Source: Begonia masoniana
Lineage: Eukaryota; Streptophyta; Magnoliopsida; Cucurbitales; Begoniaceae
Reading direction: 5' to 3'
Assembly (NCBI GenBank): GCA_022432975.1
Contig: CM039510.1
Location: 8,009,387 to 8,073,386, forward strand
DNA length: 64,000 nucleotides
Part shown: positions 49,048 through 59,902 of the stretch, piece by piece
Numbering within the stretch: position 1 is the stretch's first letter
Layout of the letters: the number at the start of each line of letters is the position of its first letter
Made by a program: the position numbers and the translations under genes
The notes under the pieces: model-generated
Told to the model about the DNA's origin: nothing
The model's database searches: none
The model's input: the letters and a program-made list of their open reading frames with translations, nothing else

Positions 49048-52000
49048 TTGAATAACATTTCGGTAGAGGAGAATAGTGCTGAAGTGTTCCTAGACGAGTT
49101 ACCCAATTTGCCTGGAAGTGCCATGTACTCGATGAAGCATGGATGTTTTGGGTTTATAGCAAGTGTTGAGGAAGTAAGCATGCGAGAGAAGTTAAAGTTA
49201 TGTGACATCCCAGTGGTTAAGGACTTTATGGAAGTGTTTCTGGACGAGTTGCCTGGCTTGCCTCCGGATCGGGAAATGGAGTTTACAATTGAGATTATTC
49301 CTGGTTCGGCGCCAGTGTCCAAGAATCCTTATAGAATGGCGCCAGTTGAACTGAAGGAGTTGCAAGTCCAGCTGAAAGAGCTAACAGACAAGGGCTTTGT
49401 CCGGCCGAGCGTTTCTCCTTGGGGCGCTCCAGTTTTGTTTGTGAAGAAGAAAGATGGCTCCTTAAGAATGTGCGTGGATTACCGCGAGTTGAATAAGCTG
49501 ACCATAAAGAACAAATACCCGCTGCCGAGGATAGATGATCTATTTGACCAGTTACAAGGAGCCACGGTATTTTCTAAGATCGATTTACGTTCTGGGTACT
49601 ATCAGTTGAAGATTAGAGCTGAGGATGTACCAAAGACTGCCTTCAAAACGCGCTACGGGCACTACGAGTTTATGGTTATGTCATTCGGCTTGACCAATGA
49701 TCCAGCCGCGTTTATGGACCTCATGAATAGAGTGTTCCGGGAATTCTTGGATAAGTTCGTGATAGTATTCATAGATGACATCCTGGTATATTCCCGAAAC
49801 GACGAAGAACATGCAGAGCACTTGAAGGCTGTTATGACTACTTTAAAGCGACACCAATTGTATGCTAAGCTTTCTAAGTGCGAATTCTGGTTGAGTCAGG
49901 TGAATTTCTTAGGCCATGTGATTTCAAAAGAAGGTGTTTCTGTGGACCCGGCCAAGATACAGGTGGTAAGAGAATGGCCTCGACCGAGAAGTGCAAGTGA
50001 TGTACGGAGTTTCGTAGGCCTAGCGGGGTATTATCGGAAATTTATACAAGGGTTTTCAGTAATAGCCAAACCTTTGACAAACTTAACGAAGAAAGAAGTG
50101 AAGTACGAGTGGACTAAGGCGTGTGAAGAAAGCTTTCAGACCTTGAAGCAAAAGTTGACCACAGCGCCTTTACTGACTCTACCAGTGGAGAAAGGAGTAT
50201 ACTGTATTTATTGTGACGCGTCCAAAGTTGGGTTGGGATGCGTGTTGATGCAGGAGGGAAAAGTCATTGCCTATGCTTCCAGGCAATTGAAAGGTTATGA
50301 GGAAAATTACCCAACGCATGACCTAGAACTGGCGGCGGTGGTATTCGCGTTAAAGATATGGAGACACTACCTCTACGGACAGAAATGTGAAGTGTTTTCG
50401 GACCATAAAAGTTTAAAATACCTGTTTACACAGAAGGATTTGAATATGAGGCAGAGGAGATGGTTAGAATTTGTGAAAGACTACGACTTCGAAATCAAAT
50501 ATCATCCTGGAAAGGCAAATACAGTGGCAGATGCGTTGAGTAGGATGCCTAGGACAGAGGAGTCGGTTGCTTTCTGTACGTCAGCTTCATTGAGAAAGGA
50601 GATGCAGGGGTTTGAACTCGAGTTAGTTCCAGAACTTTCGGCCCTGCTTGCTGACTTGACAATACGGCCTACTTCGTTGGACAAGATAAAAGAGGCTCAA
50701 CAGTTAGATACCGAGGAAAAGGTGGCTATTGTAGCAAAATTGTCAGTTGTACCTTCTGATTTCAGTTACTCAATGGATGGCATTCTGAGATTCCGAGACC
50801 GTTGGTACGTTCCAAAGGACGAAGAGTTGAGGAAGTTGGTTATGTCAGAGGCACATTCGTCGTTGTCCTCAGTGCATCCAGGTAACACGAAGATGTACCG
50901 TGATCTGAAAGTGCATTAGTGGTGGCCGAATATGAAGCGTGATGTGGCCAGTTATGTGCAATCCTGTCTTGTCTGCCAACAAGTTAAGGCAGAACACCAA
51001 AGACCAGGTGGAATGTTGCAACCACTACCGATTCCCGAGTGGAAGTGGGATCAAATTGCAATGGATTTCGTAGTTGGATTACCGAGGACAGTAAAAGGGC
51101 ACGACAGTATATGGGTCGTAGTTGATAGACTGACGAAAGCGGCTCATTTCTTGCCTGTAAAGATGACTTACACGATGAATCAGTTTGCAGAACTTTATGT
51201 CCAAGAGATTATTAGATTGCACGGGGTCCCTGCGTCGATTGTTTCAGATCGGGATCCCAGGTTTACCTCGAGGTTTTGGAAAAGTTTGCAAAGCGCTATG
51301 GGTACCAAATTGACTTTTAGCACGGCATTCCACCCACAGACCGACGGACAGTCTGAGAGAACGATTCAGATACTCGAGGATATGCGGAGAGCATGCGTGT
51401 TAGAATTTCAAACGTCGTGGAGCCGATATTTGCCTTTGATTGAATTTGCTTATAATAACAGTTATCAGTCCACGATAGAAATGGCTCCGTACGAAGCGCT
51501 TTATGGCAGAAAGTGTAGGTCGCCGCTTTATTGGGATAAAGTGGGCGAAGCTAAATTGATCGGCCCTGAAATTTTACAACAGTTATCTGAAAAGGTTGCT
51601 TTGATTAGACAAAGAATGGAGACCGCACAGAGTCGCCAAAAGAGCTACGCTGATCGAAGAAGAAGAGAATTAGAGTTTGTAGTTGGTGACGAAGTGTTTT
51701 TGAAGGTTTCACCATTCAAGGGCGTGGTTCGATTTGGAAGAAGAGGGAAGTTAAATCCACGGTTTGTTGGACCGTTTCAGATTACAGAAAGGATTGGAGC
51801 TACAGCGTATAGGCTTCGATTGCCGTCGTCTATGGAGAGCGTGCATAATGTCTTCCACGTGTCGATGTTGAGAAAGTGTATACGGGATCCTACGCACGTG
51901 GTAGAATCAGTTGATCTTGAGATACGGCCAACCTTGACCTATGAAGAGAGGCCGATACGGATTTTGGAGTCTTCGGTTAAGGTCCTGCGTAATAAGTCAA

Positions 52001-52125
52001 TCCCTCTTGTTAAAGTACTGTGGAGAAATCAAAACGTAGAGGAGGCAACGTGGGAACGACAACAGGACATGATGGACAGATATCCAGATTTGTTCAGGTA
52101 CGTAATTTTGAGGACAAAATTCTAA
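49048..52125 (+). pseudogene. Gypsy pol polyprotein with one internal stop codon
   Basis: Two in-frame open segments, 49048-50919 and 50932-52125, are separated by a TAG at 50917-50919, within the integrase zinc-binding region where an aromatic residue precedes WWPNMK in relatives. First segment: a short protease-end linker; reverse transcriptase with YRELN (about residue 143), YGHYEF and catalytic FIDDIL (about 240); RNase H with YCDAS (about 386) and ADALSR. Second segment: integrase Cys pair CLVC, catalytic core DFVVG...VSDRDPRF...SERTIQ, GPF module and a chromodomain with LVKVLWRNQNVEEATWE. The frame is otherwise clean, in sharp contrast to the noisy block on its left. The N-terminal 40 residues look odd: a VFLDELP motif occurs twice (near 49090 and 49240). 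Confidence 0.92.
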
Positions 52126-52127
52126 AT

Positions 52128-52140
52128 AAGGAGGGTAGGA
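52128..52140 (+). promoter_or_regulatory. Polypurine tract
   Basis: AAGGAGGGTAGGA lies immediately before the LTR start TGTAACG and just after the pol stop codon. It is the primer site for plus-strand DNA synthesis. Confidence 0.8.
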
Positions 52141-53275
52141 TGTAACGCCCGAGAAATTTGTTTTAGGGATTTCGAGCTATAGGTTTAGAATTTTAATATT
52201 TTAAGCATTTATAGAGTGATAATTCGTAGAAATAATGAGTTAAGTCCAAATGGCCAACGGGAAGTTTCGTTAGAGCCCTAAGAATAAATAGAAATATTTG
52301 GAGGAATAAGGGAATTTTTGAGAAGTTAAACCGAGAGACGAAATAGTGATTTAAGTTAAGAAATTAACTAAGGGTAAAATAGTAATTTAGAAAGTCAAAG
52401 TTTTTAATTAAAAAGGGTTTTTTCTCTCTCCCTCCCCTCACTTTTCCTCTCCTCCACGGTTCTCCCTCTCCCTCGCGACATTTTCCTCTCCTCCATCGCC
52501 AAACCTCTCAACGCCGGCGATCCTCTCTTTTTCCGGCGATTTTCCCTTCCACTTTCTTCAACAAATCAATCTTTTAGGTAAGCTCTACACTCTAGACAAG
52601 TTTATTTGTGGTTTTAGGGTTTATTTTGATTTAGGGTTTGTGAAGAAATTAGGGATTTTGTTAGAAATCGATAGGGTTGTTTATTTATTACTCATTAATG
52701 ATGTATTAGTGATTATTGAGGTTGTTGGAGTAGATTAATGGTGTTGGTTGATGTTTAATGTTAAGTTTAGGTTGTTGGAAATGTAGTTGGACACCATTAA
52801 TAGAGTTTTGAAGTTAGTGAGCACCAAGTGCTCGATGAAATGCCCGAAAGAAATGAATTAGAATTTTAGAAGAATTTGTTCTAACTCGAGACGTCGATTT
52901 GTTTAGATTTGATGTTTGAGAGTCGATATTAATGATGTGTTGTTAAATGCCCGAGGTAACCCAAGCTCAAAGGACGGTGCTCGGCATATCTAGGACACCA
53001 GGTAAGTGAGTGTTAGGTTTCCGGCCACTAAGGCCCTACGTCGTAACGATGTTGATAATGATGGTTGTGATGAAATTAGGTAGTTACAGGGTTGGTGGTA
53101 AGAAGGGTAGCCTAAGTAGTGCCTTAGTGATTAGTTAGTGGTCGTTCAATAGATGTTTTTACGTATGTCATTCCTCATGCATCATGTTTTATTAAAGTGC
53201 ACACGAACTATTTATGAGCATGTTTTATGTAACGTTAAATTACAGAACGATCATGAATTCCGAACGATGTATGTT

Positions 53276-53403
53276 TCTCACGGGATAAGATGTATGTTTC
53301 TCACGGGATAAGATGTATGATTTCTCACGGGGCAAGCCATGTGTTTCTCACGGGATAAGATGTATGATTTCTCACGGGGCAAGTTATGGTTCTCACAGGG
53401 CAA
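53276..53403. repeat. Six-copy short tandem repeat in the LTR
   Basis: TCTCACGGGATAAGATGTATG-like and TCTCACGGGGCAAG units of about 22-25 bp alternate six times. The same array occurs in the LTR fragment at about 62160-62290. Confidence 0.9.
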
Positions 53404-54085
53404 GAAAATGGTTTAATGAAATGAAATGAAACTGTTTTACAAATGTCATGCATATAAGTAATGTTATGTTCAGTACACTCCTTACTAAGCATTAAGCTTA
53501 ATGTATTTATCGTATGATGTAGGTGACGAGAACGAAGGTGAGGAACCTCTCTACGATGATCAAGTGTAGTTGGTCGATGGACGGAGCTCGTAGCGGCGAA
53601 GCGTATTTTGGCTAGGCTGGTTGACTCACGGTTAGGTGTTTTTGAGAGTTTTTGGGTGACGTTTGAATAATGGTGAACTAGATAGATTTTTGGTACAATC
53701 AAATAAACTTTTGGATGTTTTGCGACTGAATAGATATATATTGTGTTTTATAGTGTTTTGATGTTTTTCAAACAGGAAGGAAATGTTAAACTTTTAAACG
53801 GAATCACGCGGTTCGTTTTTACGAAATTTGATTGTATTTAAAGTGAATTTTGTCGTTTTTGAATGTTTGGGAAAATGTCACGTTAGAAATGTATTTCACG
53901 GGATGTATGTAAAGAAGTGGTAAGTAAGAATAGTGTAAAGAAAGTGTGAGAAAGGAGAAGAGATTGATGAGTGTTATGTTGTGTGTGTTTTGTGTTTTGT
54001 GATGTTAAGAAGGGTGAAGTGCAGGGCGTTGAAGAGAAAAAGAAGGGAAAAGAAAAGAAAGAAAGGGGGGGAAAGAAAGGAGCTC

Positions 54086-54242
54086 GGCTCTCTGGAGGAA
54101 TTCCAGAGAGCCTGCTGATTGCTCGCCTCCATCGCCCCCTTCTGTCGCAGCTCTCTGGAGAAGTCCAGAGAGCGTGGCAACTGATCGCCACAATTGTGGC
54201 GATCAGTCGCCACAGGGCGATTTGCAACAGGCGACTGATCGC
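54086..54242. repeat. Cluster of hairpins near the LTR 3' end
   Basis: GGCTCTCTGGA pairs with TCCAGAGAGCC across a 5-bp loop (54086-54112). A second GCTCTCTGGA/TCCAGAGAGC pair follows near 54150-54173. 54180-54207 is a perfect 28-bp palindrome centred on CAATTG. Its right half recurs inverted at 54228-54242 (GGCGACTGATCGCCA). Confidence 0.9.
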
Positions 54243-54699
54243 CATGATATTAAAAAAAAAAAAAAAAAAAAAGATTTATTTATTTAATAGTTTTAAATAT
54301 TTTGTTTGTTTTTAAGTTTCAATTGTTTTAATAATGGTTTTAAACGATTTACTAAATGAACTTCGATTTCAATTCCGATTTCGATTTCGATTGAGATTCC
54401 CGCCTTACGTACAGTTAAAGTAAATGTGTAAAAAAAAAAAAATAAATAAAAATAAAAATAAAAAATAAAAATTTACTAAGATACGGGAAAGGGTCGTGAC
54501 ATTCTATGCATAAAGGTTTTTTTTACATGTACATTTTGCTTTAGTAGCAGACATTTTCAATTATTTACTTGATGACGAGATTTATTTATTGATTAATTTT
54601 TCTATAACTCTACATTTTAATAGAACTTGAATGTTACAATGTGTGTTTAACAGAATAGGGCTTGAATGTTTGACTCATTATGTTACTCTTGTTGGCTAG

Positions 54700-55694
54700 A
54701 TTCGTGGGATGCAGAACTTGATTTTCTATTCCCTTCCAGAGAGATCGGAATTTTATCCTGAGGTGTGCAATGCAAATTTTCATTTACTTTTTAAAGTGAT
54801 GTTTGGAAGATTTGGATATGGATTTACTAACTTCGTCTTAATTTTTGCATTCTTGCATTCTGTTTCATTGGGTTGGCAAGCTGCACAAATTTTGCAGCGT
54901 GACATCATTGCTGTTTTTTTCTTTTACAATTTAGGTAAAACAAAATTCTAAGCTTTTTCAAGACTTAGAAAATAATTCTATAGCTGAATGAGACAAAGTT
55001 AGGTTTCTGATTCAGAAGTGGGTTGATTGTTCTAAGTTTAGCGAAATTTAGCCTTTTTAATTGGAAGGAAACAATAACCAGCTGACACGTTCTTTTTTAT
55101 ACTGCTTTTCTATCCTTTATTTGTAATTTTTTTAATTCATTGCAATGTTTCTTTTTTGAAAAGGTTTGTTTCTTTTAACCCTGCTCAATTACGTGTTTTC
55201 CCTATACTGCAGATTGTAAATATGCTCGATGGTTCTGAAGACACTACCTGCACCATCCTCTTTTCCAAATTTGATCAGCTTCGGGTAAGTTTTCTTATTC
55301 CCTATTTTTGAATTTTAATTTATATTCTCAATTATGTTTGTTTGGGAATTGAATCATAAATCTGTAAACTGTTTTCTAGAAACAGAGGGTGTTTTGATTT
55401 TTGGAAATAATTTCTTCCACGTCAATAGTCATTGATAGTCAAGAATGATGTAGGTGATTTGAGACTTATTTTGTAATTCTGTTTGAATCTTTGACACTAA
55501 TATGTTTGTTAAACAAAACAAAAATTAAACAATCATATATATTGTCAATCGCTTGTTCACTGTATCATTACTTTTTCTGTTCACACAAAGAATAATAATT
55601 TTACGGTTGCATTATGTAGCTGGAGAGGATTGTTGGAACTCAAGCGACGAAGAGAATGATGAGTCCAGACAAGGGTGTTTTTGTTTTGTGTTGA
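54700..55694 (+). pseudogene. UTP25: Last three exons of a UTP25-like gene
   Basis: Three exons with GT-AG borders, 54700-54762 (IRGMQNLIFYSLPERSEFYP), 55213-55284 (IVNMLDGSEDTTCTILFSKF) and 55620-55694 (LERIVGTQ... ending FVLC and TGA), encode 69 residues. They match the C terminus of UTP25 (digestive-organ-expansion-factor homologue), a nucleolar small-subunit-processome protein for 18S rRNA maturation. The splice sites and frame are good. The rest of the gene (a family of roughly 700 residues) is not in this window: the Gypsy LTR ends 198 bp upstream, in what would be an intron. Either a retrotransposon with rearrangement separated it, or the left flank is wrongly assembled. If the true left flank holds the 5' exons, the gene could be intact. 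Confidence 0.85.
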
Positions 55695-56478
55695 AGGAAT
55701 TCAGAGGCTAATTAAGAAAATGCAAATCATCGAGAATTAAGATGCATAGATCGGTGATGACTCAATTTTGATAATTCTTTTACCTATTTATAGGCCATCC
55801 ATGTTGATCAGACCTTAAAGATTTGTCTATGTAGTACTACTCCTCTTATATTTATTTATTGCTTGATCAAATTTTTTGAGATTTGTTTTTCTATCTTTTT
55901 CTTAGTTCACAGTTTTTATTTGCTATTTATCGTCGATTGTCTAAGTTTTGCCACTCAATAACATCTATTTAGTTGTTTAAGTTATATCACTGCATATTCT
56001 AACAATGTTTGCGCATTGTAAAGGCTTGCACAGCTTGTTTTAAGTTATTTCAATGAGGTGCTACCTGCACCAAGTTTGGTTGATTATGGATTTTGGAACT
56101 AGAACTCAAGCTCCGGAGCTAGAATCGGAGCAAAATCTGCAACTAGATCTTAACATTACCCCTCTCCCGACGGAGAATTTGGAAAACACGTGATTGTTCC
56201 ATATTTTAGACCTTAGCTCTGTCAAACAATCTACTAATGATGTAATGGGGAAGGACGAAATTTTAGGTCACAATATTACTGTCTAAACAAGAATTCTTCA
56301 ACAACAAACACTAGATTCAGTACTTTCTGCAAAAAAAAAAAAAAAAAATCATTAATAAAAGACTAAATATTAATGAAAGATTAACGAGGAAGAAAATAAA
56401 TTGTAATCTTCGGAACAAAGTGTCATAAATTCTGATACCAATTCTTGAAATAGAAAACCAACTCTTACAAAGAATTGT
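55695..56478. other. Intergenic stretch between UTP25 and XTH 3' ends
   Basis: Probably holds the 3' UTRs of the two convergent genes. An A18 run is present near 56331. No other feature seen. Confidence 0.5.
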
Positions 56479-59400
56479 TCAAGTAGTATAGCATTCTAGA
56501 GGAAAGCCTTGGGGGAACCTATAAGAATCATTGCAATATTTGTCCTCTTTTTGCATCAACGAGCTCCTACCATAGCCATGATCCCGAGTTCGAGCTGCAA
56601 TAAGAATATCCACCTACCAGACATCTGTCGGCTCTGAGATTCTAAAAGGACGCTCGAAATGGAGCTTGCATCCAATTGATCTTCACGAGACCACCTCTCG
56701 TTGCCCAATCATCGGCCTCCAAAAGACTTGAATACATTCTCATCGGTTGATATTGTGGAAAGTGAATGCCTTGAGAATCCATGTTCTTGAACTCTCGAAT
56801 CATCTACGTAGAAGCTACAAATACGATCACCTTGCATGAATATCTTTAAAAATATATATATAGTAGCAAAGAGATTTGGAAACTTACAAAATGAGTTGAT
56901 GATTCCACAAAATGTTGGAGGTGTGGAAGTCAGAAGTAGGATCAAACCAAAATAGAACTGCATCTCTCTGCTGCCAACTCCTTGGCTGTATATATTTGTG
57001 TGAATAATGTATGGGTCTCCAGTCCACTTAGGTTCCCCAAGAACTCAAAAGTCTATTTCATCATGCTCCTCACCACTTGATGACAACTATATCATACCCA
57101 TCTTCTATTTTTAAAAATTCTTGTAAACCTTTACTTTAAATCAAAACACGAATTCCCTATCGAAAAATATTTATCCCTATGCTGCCATCTACAACAAGTC
57201 GCGTATTTTCATTTGAATAAAATGCAAAACATCGGACAATGTCATGCATAGCTAGAGAAAAACCAAACTTGAAACATTGAAAAAGAATGCATGATGTCAC
57301 GCTGAAATTAAAATCTGGAATGATGATAAATACTCAGATGAAGACGTGAGACTCGAGAACAAATTTGAGAGTTATAATCACAAGCAAAATTCGATATCCA
57401 ACTATTACAAAACCTTTTGAGGTAAGCACCAATAACAAATTCTCAAGAATCTAAACTAAGAGTAGATGACAATGTTGCCGAACTAAAATAAACTTTTTTT
57501 TTGAAACTTACAAAATATGCAGTAATTGTCTGTGCCAGCAGAATTTTCAAAGACAAGTCTGATTTGCATGTCAATCTTTGCATGTCAATCTTTTCAAAAA
57601 TGTATTTATTTTTAGGTTGAAAACCCGAGCCTGAACTTTTATCTAGGGTTACATTGAGAAGATTTTCATAGTTGAGAATCTGAGCTCGACCGTCGCCCCA
57701 AATTACATCGACTCGATCGCAAAAATTACCACCATTGGTGTTGGGAATAATGTGCCCAACAAGCAAATGTTATGAACATTTTTATTGCTGTAATTAATAA
57801 ATAATTTTTATGTTTGCATTATTCGATATACTTTATAAATTCAAAGAAAAATCCTTGATTATTTGTGCAATTTTAAATTTACATATATGTTGATATATGT
57901 GGGATTAAATTTAAAAAGAAATAATCACAATAGTCCATGACTTATATTTGAAGTATAAGATCTTCAAATTAATAAAGTCATAAATACAGTTCACTTCGTT
58001 AAGAACGTATAGTCATATCCCGACTATATATGTAGTGACCTAAAGTGATTGTATTTTATATAATATGATTATATAGGACTGGACCAGATGAAATTATATT
58101 GTTCTTATAATATCCATTGAATGAAGAACAATTAATTTTATCATAATGATTGTCATATATGTATGATCTTAATTCATTGTATTTAGTAGACTCCTATTTC
58201 ATTATAATTTATTCTTTGATTTACTCGGTACAGTTTTGTATGAGTTGCAATACATAAACCTTGTATTTTGGGAATAAATTAAATGAGTAGCTGGGAATTC
58301 TAACATTGATACAATGAAATCCATAATACAAGATTCCCTTGTTTGTTAGTTCAGGGATTGAATAATTAGCGCGCAAATTCATAAATGTTATGAATTAATT
58401 ATTCAATCAAGAACTAATGGTAGTCAAGGATAAAGATGTTTGATGAGAGGTTAACGGATTTTATAACTAACTCTATTACGAATCTTAATGGAGGATTAAT
58501 ACATATGTAATGACTATATCAATGGACATTACTTTGTGTAAATATACTCTATAGTTCTAAGAGTGCAATTTTAGGTATTTAGTGGAATTACTCTAGAGTT
58601 AATAATTATATTATTTAATATAAAAAGTTTATATTAATTAACAAATATTATTGGAGCTTAAAACTATAGGTCCATCGGTCCCTCTGTCATCTTATATCAC
58701 TATTTAATTTCCACGTTACAAGAATAAATATATAAATATATAAATGATTAATTATGATTAATCATTTATAGACACTCTGATAAATATATTGTTATTCAAA
58801 ATATATAAATAGTTTTTATATTTTGAATTCAAAATAAAATATCTCATTAGATGAGATATTTTTAAGGGATTTGAATCAGATTTGAAGAATCTCATCAGAT
58901 AAGATTTGATGAGATTTGATCTTCAAATTTAAATTGAATGTTAGTTATTTAACAGACTATCAAATCAGAATTTTGAAATTTGAATAAAAGTAGATCTGGA
59001 ATATCTGATCATATTAGATTTGATCTACAATTGACTTATAGTTTGTTTAAATGTTTAAAAGTAGATCTGAATAATCTCATAAGATGAGATTATCTTGAAA
59101 AGCTGCTTTCATAAATACATTCTAAAAACTGTTTTTAGATTATATGAATAATCGATAAATTGATTTATCAGATAAATTAACTGCTAATCAAATTAGATTT
59201 GATTAGTTAAGATTTATTTTTAAAAAATTAGTTTTTATTAAAATAAATCTGAAAAATTATTTTATAATAGATCTATAAAATTGTCAAATGTGATTTGACA
59301 GAGTACGACCGAAAAAGAAAAAAATAAGAAATAGAGAGCAAATCCCTAGAGAGAAAAGGTGTGACCTTTCCGTATTCGGTTTTAGAAAAACGTTTTCTAA

Positions 59401-59902
59401 GATCGAAGAGAGACGTCTCATGTGTTGAGAACACGTCTCTCCACAAATATAAGAGTGTGTTATTTTTGTAAGAGAGACGCCCACACGTCAAGAAATTTAA
59501 GTGTAAAGATCTTCAGAGAAGACTCGACGGTTTCAAAATCTTCATAAAAACACATGATCCTGAGTTAAAGCTGTTAAGATCAGACGGGAGTACCTGAGTA
59601 AAAGCGTTGCTCCAAGAGGTATATTCTTTTGTTATATCACAATCTAAATCTAATAATTTTTCTCAATGTAAATTGTTTATATTTTGAAAAATTACATATT
59701 TCTTAAAAATAATTTCTTTTAGACTAACGATCCAATTTATGATTTTTTGATGATTTTAAAATAGTTTTAAAGTCACGGAGTAACGCATGTCACTATTATT
59801 ATGAATAATAGTGAATTCTGCGATGCGTAGGGACTTAAAAAACCAACAATTGGCAACCACTGTCAAGCTCAAACAAACAACAACCACCAATTTGATCTTC
59901 AT
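56479..59902 (-). pseudogene. Xyloglucan endotransglucosylase/hydrolase (XTH) pseudogene
   Basis: Minus strand. Exon 1 is split: 59902-59849 encodes a signal peptide (MKIKLVVVVCLSLTVVAN), then a solo LTR (57739-59848), then 57738-57512 (GGNFCDRVDVIWGDG, GFQPKNKYIFEKIDMQ). Exon 2 is 57086-56888 with HDEIDF, HTNIYSQGVGSREMQ and DFHTSNILWN. Exon 3 is 56814-56479 with [32 protein letters not shown] and a terminal RFPQGFPLECY. Family members are GH16 cell-wall enzymes that cut and rejoin xyloglucan, with catalytic motif (D/H)DEIDFEFLG. Here an extra T right after HDEIDF breaks the motif. A 14-bp tandem duplication (57566-57593, GATTGACATGCAAA unit) shifts frame in exon 1, and further one-base shifts occur near WFDPT, at the start of exon 3 and after APFRASF. 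It cannot encode a full enzyme. Confidence 0.88.
57739..59848. mobile_element. Solo LTR inserted in XTH exon 1
   Basis: 2110 bp, starting TGTTGGGAATAATGTGCCC and ending AAAAAACCAACA (TGTTGG...CCAACA termini). It is flanked by the exact 5-bp target duplication ATTGG (57734-57738 and 59849-59853). Removing the element and one ATTGG restores the XTH reading frame at the junction VVAN/GGNF, which proves the insertion point. No internal retrotransposon domains, so it is a solo LTR; TGTTGG ends suggest Copia but the superfamily is not proven. Confidence 0.92.

Larger units (their letters stand above)
49031..54501 (+). mobile_element. 5'-truncated Tekay-like Gypsy retrotransposon
   Basis: Contains pol (reverse transcriptase, RNase H, integrase, chromodomain), a polypurine tract and a 3' LTR. 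Gag, most of protease, the primer-binding site and the 5' LTR are missing. The left end joins directly to the AHL exon-1 copy. The right end is the LTR terminus at 54501 (GTGACA). No target duplication can be tested because the left LTR is absent. The C-terminal chromodomain and domain order place it among chromoviruses; the domain resembles the Tekay/Del clade. Confidence 0.9.
52141..54501 (+). repeat. 3' LTR of the Gypsy element, 2361 bp
   Basis: Starts TGTAACGCCC right after the polypurine tract and ends GGGTCGTGACA, so it has TG...CA termini. Inside are a CT-rich segment (52420-52570), six copies of a TCTCACGGG unit (53276-53403) and palindromic hairpins (54086-54242). A homologous fragment is present at 61492-62838. 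Confidence 0.85.

Noticed and set aside
52608..52640. Telomere-like TTTAGGG motifs
   Set aside because: Only two separated TTTAGGG-type matches occur, inside the Gypsy LTR; there is no tandem array.
53325..54315. Open frames of 79-125 residues in the Gypsy LTR, both strands
   Set aside because: They overlap the tandem repeats and hairpins, show no domains, and part of the region is shared with the non-coding LTR fragment at 61492.
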